Below are positions 17,818 to 25,662 of a stretch of DNA of 64,000 bases, in pieces (the stretch's first letter is position 1; each line of letters opens with the position of its first letter). The stretch is taken from NCBI GenBank assembly GCA_013359265.1, contig JABWCD010000024.1, positions 19,123-83,122 of the forward strand. The letters are read 5' to 3'. Source of the DNA: Candidatus Hydrogenedentota bacterium. GTDB lineage: Bacteria > Hydrogenedentota > Hydrogenedentia > Hydrogenedentales > SLHB01. Position numbers and translations under genes: made by a program. The notes under the pieces were generated by a model. That model had not been told where the DNA came from. It searched no databases and saw only the letters and a list, made by a program, of their open reading frames with translations.

Positions 17818-19656
17818 TCAGTGAGACAACATTTGCGCTGGGATTGCCTGCTTCGCCATTCCGCCGCCTTCAATTGATGCCTCGAGTACACTCATGTTGC
17901 CCGCTTGGAAGTATTCGACGCGGATCGGGTGCGCGCCGGGTTCGAGTGCGATCTGGCCGGAGACTTCGCGGTCGCCGTGCGGACCGTCGTTGTCAACGAC
18001 CAGTTCGTCGCCGATGTAGAGGCGGCTGCCGTCGTTCGATAGCGTCGAGAACGTATAGATGCCGCGCGCGGCGACGGTGACGTAACCGGTGAAGATCATT
18101 CCGAAGCGATCCGGCAAGTCCCTTGCGGGAAGGGCGATTGTGCTGGCGACACTCTTCTCGGCCGGTTTACGCCCGGCCAGGCCCTGGGTCGATTCGAGGG
18201 TATCTTCGAGCGAGAAGAATTCGAGCGCGAGTCCGGGTTTGGTCTTGCCGATTTTCGCGGCGCCGCGCGCGGATTTTTGCACGAAAGAGCCTTCGAGAAT
18301 CGGCGTAACGCTTTTGCCGTTGGCGAAGCCACGCGCTTTCACCACGCACGAAGTAGTCACGTCGAAGGGGCCGTTGTAGAGTGTGGAACTCGTTGTGGGT
18401 TCGGAGCCGTCACGTGTGTAGCGGATTTCCGCGACGCCGGCGCGGCCCTTAATTTCCACGCTCGTCTTGTCGATGAAGACGTTGCTCTTCAGAAATCCTT
18501 CCAGCGGTATCTCGTTTGCGATGACGAGCTTTTCCTTTGCAGGCAGCGGCGGGAAGGGATTGTGCGGTTCGAGCTGATACCAGTACGCGACAGATGCCTG
18601 GTCGTCCTGCAGCGGAAGGTATCGGCCTTCGCTCTGCCAGCCAAGGCTCTGGATGGTCACGCGGAGATCGCTTTCGAAGCGAATGGGATCGGTGATGTGC
18701 CAGCGGTATTGGCCGAAGCGGCGTTGCGAACCTTCGTATTTCACGTGATAAAAGCCCGTGTACGGGCTGGTAAAGCTTTCGTATGCGTCGCGGCCGTTTT
18801 CCATGCGTTCGTTGTAGCCGTATGAGCCGCAGAAGTAGTCTTCTTCGCCGGTGCCGCAGATGGTCGGGAAATCCGTGTCGCCGTCCATGTAGAACTTGAT
18901 CTCGCCTTCGCCCCACCAGCCCGGGCTGTTCGCGCCGTGAGCGAGGTAGGTGCCGACGTAGTGCCCGCGGCCCTTGATTCCGTCGACGATCGTGTAAACG
19001 TCTTTGTATGGAAGCGGGTTCACGCGGCGGAACTGCGCGTGGAAGTACGGCGTGTTCTTTGCCACGGGTTCAAGCGAGTAGTCGATTTGGTAATAGAGGC
19101 TTGCGCGCTTGTCGCCGAGATTTTCCATCGTGATACGGCACTTCTTGCGGAACGGCATCTGCCAGTACGAATTGAAACCGCTGCGCGGGTTCACGCACAC
19201 CGCCAGCGAGGTGATGCGCGGCTCGTTGCCGAGGCCCCAGCCCGCCGCGAAGAAATCGCCGACGGGCACTTCAACCGACGGCTCCTTTTCGTCGTCCCAA
19301 TAGAACCGGAAGATCATCAGCCGGTAATCGCCGACGGGCGTCATCCACATGTGGTTGATGACGCCGGGGCCTTTCATCTCCGCGAGGGTGAATGTCTGGC
19401 CCGGCTCGATGTAGATGTACGGGTTGACCTTCCACCCCTGCCCAAGTTCACGGGCCGCGCGCTTGGCGTTACCTTCCTCGAGCGTGGCCATGCCGCCCTT
19501 GCCCTTCTCTCCCGTAAAATTCTCCGGGCTGATCGAGCGGGTCTTCGCGTCCTTGAGTTCGTATAGTTTGTCCATGCCTATCTCCTGCGACGTAGCGGTG
19601 GCGCAGGAAATAGAGAACGCCACGACGACGGCTAAGTGGATGACGTAACACTTCAT
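17818..19656 (-). CDS. DUF2961 (GH172-like) enzyme with chitobiase-C and PA14 modules
   Basis: A 612-residue exported protein (signal peptide YVIHLAVVVAFSISCATA). Residues about 25-375 are the DUF2961 domain (GPGVINHMWMT, FYWDDEKEPSVEVPVGDFF, GTGEEDYFCGSYGYN), now classified as GH172, some members of which cleave fructofuranosyl or arabinofuranosyl linkages. Residues about 395-460 resemble the chitobiase/beta-hexosaminidase C-terminal domain (IRYTRDGSEPTTSSTLYNGP). Residues about 475-612 are a PA14 carbohydrate-binding domain (GIYTFSTLSNDGSRLYIGDE). The start has AGGGGGA seven bases upstream, preceded by a poly-A run. It lies 43 bp upstream of the FAD oxidoreductase gene and is probably cotranscribed. 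Confidence 0.86.
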   Translation of the reverse strand: MKCYVIHLAVVVAFSISCATATSQEIGMDKLYELKDAKTRSISPENFTGEKGKGGMATLEEGNAKRAARELGQGWKVNPYIYIEPGQTFTLAEMKGPGVINHMWMTPVGDYRLMIFRFYWDDEKEPSVEVPVGDFFAAGWGLGNEPRITSLAVCVNPRSGFNSYWQMPFRKKCRITMENLGDKRASLYYQIDYSLEPVAKNTPYFHAQFRRVNPLPYKDVYTIVDGIKGRGHYVGTYLAHGANSPGWWGEGEIKFYMDGDTDFPTICGTGEEDYFCGSYGYNERMENGRDAYESFTSPYTGFYHVKYEGSQRRFGQYRWHITDPIRFESDLRVTIQSLGWQSEGRYLPLQDDQASVAYWYQLEPHNPFPPLPAKEKLVIANEIPLEGFLKSNVFIDKTSVEIKGRAGVAEIRYTRDGSEPTTSSTLYNGPFDVTTSCVVKARGFANGKSVTPILEGSFVQKSARGAAKIGKTKPGLALEFFSLEDTLESTQGLAGRKPAEKSVASTIALPARDLPDRFGMIFTGYVTVAARGIYTFSTLSNDGSRLYIGDELVVDNDGPHGDREVSGQIALEPGAHPIRVEYFQAGNMSVLEASIEGGGMAKQAIPAQMLSH

Positions 19657-19700
19657 GGAATAGTCCCCCTTTTTTTTCAGCCCAGAATGTGAGGCGCCCC

Positions 19701-20255
19701 TTATTGGGCCAATCCGATCTTACCGCGCCGAGCGTGCAGCCGCGCGGCAAGGTCAAGCTTACGATCGAAATCCCGCAAAGCATCTCCCGGACAACGTTCC
19801 AGTAGCGATTCCAGATCGGCCGGGTTCCTCAAGTTCGCGAACCGGCTTTCCGGCGCGAAGTACACGACGACGGGTTTTCCCTTGTCTACAAGATTGAGAA
19901 TGTTGTGAACGGTCCCGGCACTCTCGCCGTCCCAGACCATGAGCCCATAGTCCGCGTCATCGCTCATTGCAATATCCTTCGCGGCATAGAACCAGAAATT
20001 GCCGGTGGCGCAATCGGTTTCGATTTGCCGCGTGCACCAATTTCCGAGATTATTTCTACACACGCTTCCGGAGTGGTATATGCGCACGTTGCGATAATTC
20101 TCGTCCGCCAGAATTCGCTGTACGGCTTTGTCGACACCGTTTGCATCCCCCAAAATAATGGACAGGGACCGGTCCATGATATTCCTGATACGGCTCAAGA
20201 CCCGAGGATCGAGGCGCGCAACCTTCCTCGAACCACCTATGAAAATTGTCGTCAT
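19701..20255 (-). CDS. SLOG (cpYpsA-like) nucleotide-binding family protein
   Basis: A 184-residue cytosolic protein. The N-terminus MTTIFIGGSRKVARL and the motif SIILGDANGVDKAVQ are the strand-loop signatures of the SLOG/YpsA superfamily, Rossmann-like domains that bind nucleotides or nucleotide-derived signals; a later stretch DYGLMVWDGESAGTVHNIL gives the second conserved acidic patch. No effector domain is attached. Its ATG overlaps the stop of the upstream ComF-like gene in the sequence ATGA, so translation is coupled. The partner and the SLOG family's links to nucleotide signalling suggest a small nucleotide-handling system, but no function is demonstrated. Confidence 0.68.
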   Translation of the reverse strand: MTTIFIGGSRKVARLDPRVLSRIRNIMDRSLSIILGDANGVDKAVQRILADENYRNVRIYHSGSVCRNNLGNWCTRQIETDCATGNFWFYAAKDIAMSDDADYGLMVWDGESAGTVHNILNLVDKGKPVVVYFAPESRFANLRNPADLESLLERCPGDALRDFDRKLDLAARLHARRGKIGLAQ

Positions 20256-20842
20256 CGCTTTACCCGCGTCTTGGTAAACGTCAGCACGTAGATACTTTGC
20301 GCGCCGCCAGACGCCGAAAGTGCGCCGGCGGCAGCTTTCAGTGTAGCACCGGATCGGTATAGGTCGTCCAGCAATAGTATCGTCCGGTTCTCGATCCGTT
20401 CGGCCGACACACGGTAGGCGTCCACAAGGAGTTCCAGCCTTTCCGCGTAGTCCGATATCGACTTCAGTTCGGGGGTTGCCTTAACCTTGGCGATACAATT
20501 CCGGAGCACAGGCAGCGACAATGCTTGGCCGACGGCATCGGCTAATAGCAGCAGAGGTTGATACTCCCGAGACTTTCGGGATGGTGGGACAGGCACAATG
20601 ACGTCTATCGGCCAACGCCGGAATTTGACGAAGGCCGCCGCCGTGTCCGCGAGTGGCCGCACTACTGACTCGTCCCGCGCATACTTCAACCGGTAAACCA
20701 ATTCGCCAACCTCGCTGCGCCTTGTTTCGAATTGTGGATGCCCGTACTCGTCGTCTCCGATATACACGCTACTTAACGTTTGTACATCAAGCGCGAAACC
20801 CGCTTTCCAATCACCGTCAAGCTTAATTGGATTCACTTTCAT
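20252..20842 (-). CDS. ComF-like phosphoribosyltransferase
   Basis: A 196-residue type I phosphoribosyltransferase: the PRPP-binding loop reads ILLLDDLYRSGATLKAAAGA (near residues 152-171) and an upstream strand IDVIVPVPPSRKSREYQP matches ComF-type proteins. The double zinc ribbon of true ComF is missing, so it is unlikely to be the competence helicase partner; the N-terminal 40 residues (KAGFALDVQTLSSVYIGDDE) are instead typical of stand-alone relatives. It lies 18 bp after the ThuA gene and overlaps the SLOG gene by four bases. Confidence 0.76.
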   Translation of the reverse strand: MKVNPIKLDGDWKAGFALDVQTLSSVYIGDDEYGHPQFETRRSEVGELVYRLKYARDESVVRPLADTAAAFVKFRRWPIDVIVPVPPSRKSREYQPLLLLADAVGQALSLPVLRNCIAKVKATPELKSISDYAERLELLVDAYRVSAERIENRTILLLDDLYRSGATLKAAAGALSASGGAQSIYVLTFTKTRVKR

Positions 20843-20860
20843 GTCAAGCGCACGGGAGGA

Positions 20861-21907
20861 TCATCTATCGACGAGTGGCGCGTTTGGATTGAGGATCGGC
20901 GTGTCCCAGCCGGCGACGTCGGCCGGCATAATGCCGCGGCGAAACTCGGTGAAACTGAACGTTGTCGGGTGGTAGGGCCCGACGAATTCGATGTTGTTGC
21001 TTGGTTTGATCTGGTCTTCCATGCCGAGGCACCAGAGGTGAGCGTTGACGAGCAGGCGGCGGAAGCCGTCGTTCAAGATGTCTTCAGACGCGCCCTGCGT
21101 CGTCGCGAAGACGCGCGCCTCTTTGCCCGATTTGCTTTTGTAGTTGCGCACCCACACGACGGGCTGCGGGTTTGCGCCCTTCTCCGGGTCTACTGGCGAG
21201 TCTTTCGTCATGCCGTTAAGCACGATTCCTTTCGCCAGGACAACGCTGCCTTCGATTGGGTCGGCGGTGTAGCAGCCGGCCTGCACGTGCATGTCGCTCA
21301 CGCCCCGCAGAATGGGATGTTCCTTCTGTTCCGGGACGATCTCAAGGCGCGAACTCTGCTTGTGATTGTCCCCGTAGTGGCTTACCCACGTTTCGCCGAG
21401 CACCTGACGGCCGAAGCCTTTCTCAAATTCTTTGCCCGCGTATTGCCAGTCATAGGAGTGAAACTTGCGCTCCTTCGGGATTTGGAACGCGTGCGTCGAC
21501 GTGCGCAGACCGATGATCGGGCCGCCGCGATCGACGTAGTCGACGAAGTGCTGCATCTCGTCGTCGGGCATGTTGATGAAGCGCATGAAAATGACCATGA
21601 GATCGGCTTCTTTCAGGACGCTTAGGCCGTGCAGATCGCTGCTTCCGGGAAGGAGGAAACCGGTCTTCGGATCGGTGCCGAAGATGACCGTGCATTTGAA
21701 GCCGTAGTGCTTCGCAAGAATGCGCGCCAGCGCGGGCAACGATTCTTCGCCGCGGTATTCGTGGTCGGACGCGATGAACACGATGTGTTTGCCCGCGCCG
21801 ATGCCTCCGGAGCCTTCGTAGACGACGTGGGTGGGTTCTGCGGCGAATACGGCCGCCGACATTACCATCATGATGATTGGAATTGCAGTCAAGGGTGCTC
21901 TAACCAT
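20861..21907 (-). CDS. Exported ThuA-domain protein
   Basis: A 348-residue protein with a signal peptide (AIPIIMMVMSAAVFA) and a ThuA-like class I glutamine-amidotransferase fold: HIVFIASDHEYRGEESLPAL, ADLMVIFMRF, GGPIIGLRTSTHAF and a C-terminal VFATTQGASEDILNDGFRRL. ThuA proteins are tied to trehalose and other sugar use and are widely fused to or adjacent to PVC-type haem proteins; no enzymatic activity is firmly established. GGAGG lies six bases before the ATG. It sits 70 bp downstream of the haem/copper protein gene. Confidence 0.86.
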   Translation of the reverse strand: MVRAPLTAIPIIMMVMSAAVFAAEPTHVVYEGSGGIGAGKHIVFIASDHEYRGEESLPALARILAKHYGFKCTVIFGTDPKTGFLLPGSSDLHGLSVLKEADLMVIFMRFINMPDDEMQHFVDYVDRGGPIIGLRTSTHAFQIPKERKFHSYDWQYAGKEFEKGFGRQVLGETWVSHYGDNHKQSSRLEIVPEQKEHPILRGVSDMHVQAGCYTADPIEGSVVLAKGIVLNGMTKDSPVDPEKGANPQPVVWVRNYKSKSGKEARVFATTQGASEDILNDGFRRLLVNAHLWCLGMEDQIKPSNNIEFVGPYHPTTFSFTEFRRGIMPADVAGWDTPILNPNAPLVDR

Positions 21908-21977
21908 GGCTTACCTCCAGCATCTGGCCCTTGGCCGTTTATCTCGTCTGCGTTGCCGCGCTCGACCCTATAGTTCG

Positions 21978-24900
21978 CTAATTCTTCGTAACGCGAATCG
22001 ACTGCAAATACGCGATTAAGTCCAGAATCTCTTCGCGTGTGTAGCTGTTTAGAAGCCCCGTCGGCATCGTGGAGAGTGGCGCGGGCGTTCTCTCTTTGAT
22101 GTGCCCGTACAAAATCTTTTTGCCTTCGAGGTCCTGTAAGGGATTCGTGAGAACGCGCACGTAATCGGCGTTTTCTTCGACAATAATTCCGTAGACATCG
22201 CCGTCTTCGAGAATGTCGCCCGTATCTACGCTCAAATGCCACGTCTTGTATTTCTCGTTGATTACCTTCGACGGATCGAGCAGTTCCGTCAAGATCGCCG
22301 CGGCGTCCATGGGCTTGGTTCCATCGGTGAGATCAGGGCCAACGCGGCCCCCCTTCTCGTTCTGAAGGTGGCAGACCGTGCAGGACGCCTCCTTGAAAAT
22401 CTTCTCGCCGCGTTCGGGCGACCAGCTTGTTCCCATTGGCGACACGTCATTGATCAGATTGGCGATTTTCCACTCCTGCACGAACTTGCGGCCCGGCGTG
22501 TTCAGCACGTCCTTGTTCTCGTTCATCCACTTCTGCGGGTCTTCGACCACGTGCATGATGCCGTTCATCAATTGGTAATGGCCGGGATAGGTGCAGATGT
22601 ACTCGTATTGGCCGAGTTCCTTCGGCGCGGTGAACTCGATGGTTTCCTTGCCGCCCATCGACAGCATTTTCGACGCGGCGAAGATTTTGTCGATCTGCGG
22701 CGTCCAATTCTTCTTGATGCCGTCCGCGCCGAGCATCATCGCGGCGAGCGCGACCTGGGACCCCGAGCCGGGCTGCACGAAGATCATATTGTGGTCCATT
22801 GCGTCGGGGTTCGAGAAGACGATTTTGACCTTCATACCCGGCCCGACCGCAAACGCCTTGCGGTCGTATCGCATCTGCTCCTTGAGCGTCTGGATGTGGA
22901 CGACCATCGTGTCGCCTTCCATCTTCGGATCGGGCGACTTTTCCTGTTCGAGATAGCTTGCGGTGTCGGCACTCGCGTCGTGCCGGTGCGCCATGTGGTC
23001 CATTGCCGCGGATTTTTGCGCGCCGATGCGCCCTTCAATCTCCCAGATGTACTTTACGCGTTCGGCGGCGCGGCGCGCATCGGGATGGGGCGAATTGAGC
23101 GCGACGGTGAGCAGGCCTTCGTTCAGCACGTTGTGCTGCTGATGCAGCCAGAGCGCTTCGAGCAGGTGGTGCGCGTCTTTCTCGGCGCCGACGTCGAACT
23201 GCTGAATCCATTTCGCGACAGCGGTAATGACCTCATTCGTGTCGCGTTCGCTGAGTTCGGTGCGTGCGCGCAACCGGATGCCGTTCATTGGATGCTTGAG
23301 CAGGTCGAGCAGCGCCTCGATTGGCTCGCCGTCGACCCTCACGCTGTCGAGCAACGGACGGCCTTCGGCGGTGATGCGATAGACGCGGCCGTGCAGGTGA
23401 TCGCGGCTTGGGTCGCGAATGTTGTGCTGCATGTGCCCGATGATTGCGTTTTGCCAATCGGACACGTACAGCGCGCCATCGTCGCCCACTCTGAAATCCG
23501 ACGGACGGAAGTTCGGATCGCTCGACACGAGCAGGTCTTCGGCCTCGGTGCCCCAGAAGTTTCCGTCCTTGTTTTCGAGTGTGTAGCGCTTGATGCCGAG
23601 AAATCCGATGCTGTTCAGAATGATGAAGTTGCCGTTGAACTCGTCGGGAAACTGCGTTGTGGACAGGATTCCGCTCGACGGCACGGGCCGGACGGTCTTG
23701 GTGAGCAGTTCGTGCATCTTGAACTTGCCGTCGCCGTCCATCCGCACCTGAAACGCGCGGCCCGAGGTTGCGTCGGTGGCGAAATGGTAGCCCCAGTAGT
23801 CGAAGTCGCCTCCGTGCGGATTCGGCTCGTTCACCGCATGAAACGAGAACCGGTGCGAGCGCGGGTTGAACCGGTACATGCCCGACTTGCTCGAATGCAG
23901 GTGCGCCGGGCCCCACGGCGTCTCGACGTTGCTAACGTTAAAAATGCCGCGCTGGTAGTAGATGTACCCATCCGCCCCATAATCGAAATTGTTCGCGGAG
24001 TGGTGCGTGTCGGCGGAATCGAGACCGGTGAACATCAGTTCGCGCACATCGGCCACGTCGTCTCCGTCCGTGTCTTTCAGGAACCAAATGTTCGGAGCGC
24101 TGACGACGATGACGCCGCCGTTCCAGAAAGTAAATCCGGTGGGATTATGGACGTACGCGAACGTAATCGCCTTGTCCGCGACGCCGTCGCGGTCTTCATC
24201 CGGAAGGATGAGCAGACGGTCGTGCATCTCGTGGTCGGGTTGCCACTTGGGGTAGGTCTCCCACGCCGCCACCCAGATGCGGCCCTTCGTGTCGACGTCC
24301 ATCTGCACCGGGTTCACCAGTTCGGGGAATTGCTCTTCCGATGCGAACAAGTTCGCCCTCAGGCCTTTCGCGAGCTTGAATGTGTTCACGCCTTCGCTCG
24401 GGGGCACGTAGGCCGTTGAGCCTGTTTTTCCGTCGGGCGCGATATTTGTTTTCACGAGCAACGGCTTCGGTACGTTGCTGTCGTCGGGCTTGATGCACTT
24501 CCCTCCAATAGCGCTCCAAATCGCCACGTCGCGGCTTGCGGACATTGCGTCAAGCATCACCAATTCGTGTTGCAGCACTTCCGCGTTCGTCTGGTCGTCA
24601 ACGAACTTGAGGATGGAGCGATTGCCCCATACGTCGTTGCCGTCGGTCGCGTGATAGCGGTTGAACCAGCACCAGTTTTTGTCCAGTACGGCGGTGCGCA
24701 CCATGTCTATCGAATCTTCGTTGATCTTCTGGCCGAGGCCTTCGACAATTACCTTCGCGAGTTCGCGGTTACCGCGATCGTTCAGATGGACGCCGTTGAT
24801 CGTGAGCGGGTCCTCGATTGCGCTGTAGAGCGCGCGGGTCGGCGCGTAGAGATCGACAAAGGTCACGCTTTTTTCCGCGGCGACACGCGCCATCGCATCG

Positions 24901-25415
24901 GTGTAGATCGACAGCCACAGATTGTTTTCGACGCCGTCGGGGAAATTGGGTGAGTTCAGGTTCTCGTGCGCGATTGGCGAAAACAGTACAACGCGCGGGG
25001 CGTTCTTTCCGTCGTAGTTCTTCTTTGCCGTCTCGTCAATAAAGTTGCGCAGGTCGCGTTTGAACGCTTCCGGGTCGTGGTAGAACGACTCGTTGTATCC
25101 GAAGAACGCGAAGATAACGTTCGCCTTCATTAGCGTCAGCATTTCGTCCGGGCTGGGGTAGCCTTCTTCGCGGGGGCGCCGGGCGACTTCATCGCCGGAG
25201 AACGCCAAGGTGCGAAACACGAGGTCCTTGCCGGGGTTGGCGGTTTGAAGGTACGCCTCGAGCCACCCGTCGTGTTGCGCGCGGTCGGGCAGCGCGTTGC
25301 CGACAAGCGCGACGCGGTCGCCCTTCTCGAAGGCGAATTGCGCGTGTGCGGTTGCGGCGCACAGCGCCACCACAACGGTTAGAACGGCCCCGGGGACACT
25401 TCGGCCAACCCTCAT
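21978..25415 (-). CDS. PVC-type haem-binding CxxCH protein with SGNH, propeller, cupredoxin and cytochrome c modules
   Basis: A 1145-residue exported protein; the ATG at 25415 has AAAGGAG eight bases upstream and a signal peptide follows (GAVLTVVVALCAATAHA). Modules in order: SGNH-type hydrolase, residues about 25-230 (VALVGNALPD, LTINGVHLNDRGNRELA); dehydrogenase-like beta-propeller, about 340-690 (NPVQMDVDTKGRIWVAAWET); a HEAT-like linker; a cupredoxin-like domain, about 850-960, with MDHNMIF and YICTYPGHYQLM, the His/Cys/His/Met ligands of a type 1 copper site; and cytochrome c with CTVCH near 1011-1015 and a later Met in PLSTMPTGLL. Haem and copper in one chain imply periplasmic electron transfer, probably during carbohydrate oxidation; the donor is unknown. 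Confidence 0.88.
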   Translation of the reverse strand: MRVGRSVPGAVLTVVVALCAATAHAQFAFEKGDRVALVGNALPDRAQHDGWLEAYLQTANPGKDLVFRTLAFSGDEVARRPREEGYPSPDEMLTLMKANVIFAFFGYNESFYHDPEAFKRDLRNFIDETAKKNYDGKNAPRVVLFSPIAHENLNSPNFPDGVENNLWLSIYTDAMARVAAEKSVTFVDLYAPTRALYSAIEDPLTINGVHLNDRGNRELAKVIVEGLGQKINEDSIDMVRTAVLDKNWCWFNRYHATDGNDVWGNRSILKFVDDQTNAEVLQHELVMLDAMSASRDVAIWSAIGGKCIKPDDSNVPKPLLVKTNIAPDGKTGSTAYVPPSEGVNTFKLAKGLRANLFASEEQFPELVNPVQMDVDTKGRIWVAAWETYPKWQPDHEMHDRLLILPDEDRDGVADKAITFAYVHNPTGFTFWNGGVIVVSAPNIWFLKDTDGDDVADVRELMFTGLDSADTHHSANNFDYGADGYIYYQRGIFNVSNVETPWGPAHLHSSKSGMYRFNPRSHRFSFHAVNEPNPHGGDFDYWGYHFATDATSGRAFQVRMDGDGKFKMHELLTKTVRPVPSSGILSTTQFPDEFNGNFIILNSIGFLGIKRYTLENKDGNFWGTEAEDLLVSSDPNFRPSDFRVGDDGALYVSDWQNAIIGHMQHNIRDPSRDHLHGRVYRITAEGRPLLDSVRVDGEPIEALLDLLKHPMNGIRLRARTELSERDTNEVITAVAKWIQQFDVGAEKDAHHLLEALWLHQQHNVLNEGLLTVALNSPHPDARRAAERVKYIWEIEGRIGAQKSAAMDHMAHRHDASADTASYLEQEKSPDPKMEGDTMVVHIQTLKEQMRYDRKAFAVGPGMKVKIVFSNPDAMDHNMIFVQPGSGSQVALAAMMLGADGIKKNWTPQIDKIFAASKMLSMGGKETIEFTAPKELGQYEYICTYPGHYQLMNGIMHVVEDPQKWMNENKDVLNTPGRKFVQEWKIANLINDVSPMGTSWSPERGEKIFKEASCTVCHLQNEKGGRVGPDLTDGTKPMDAAAILTELLDPSKVINEKYKTWHLSVDTGDILEDGDVYGIIVEENADYVRVLTNPLQDLEGKKILYGHIKERTPAPLSTMPTGLLNSYTREEILDLIAYLQSIRVTKN

Positions 25416-25662
25416 TACATCGACTCCTTTGGTGAATGCCATTCGATTGGAGCAACGACCAGGGAACGTACCCGCGTTTGCATGCGAAGCAATTGCGCCG
25501 CAGCCCCCTGAGCAATGCAGTCACAGCCCCGGCAAATCTAATCGGAACCGGCGGCCCGCTTCAAGGCGCGGCAGCTTGCGATGCGCGCGGCCATGCCATT
25601 AGGCTGGATGCCGCTCGCCACACGGGGCTGTCGGCGATGCTGCAAGGGATGTGTCCGGAACG
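25416..25662. other. Divergent intergenic region
   Basis: A 247-bp space between the divergently transcribed haem/copper protein and PSD1 genes, which must hold promoters for both. I see no clear -35/-10 pair, palindrome or repeat. Confidence 0.4.

Noticed and set aside
22236..24419. A 727-codon open frame on the plus strand
   Set aside because: It is antisense to the well-supported haem/copper protein and has no recognisable domain; long antisense frames are expected at this GC content.
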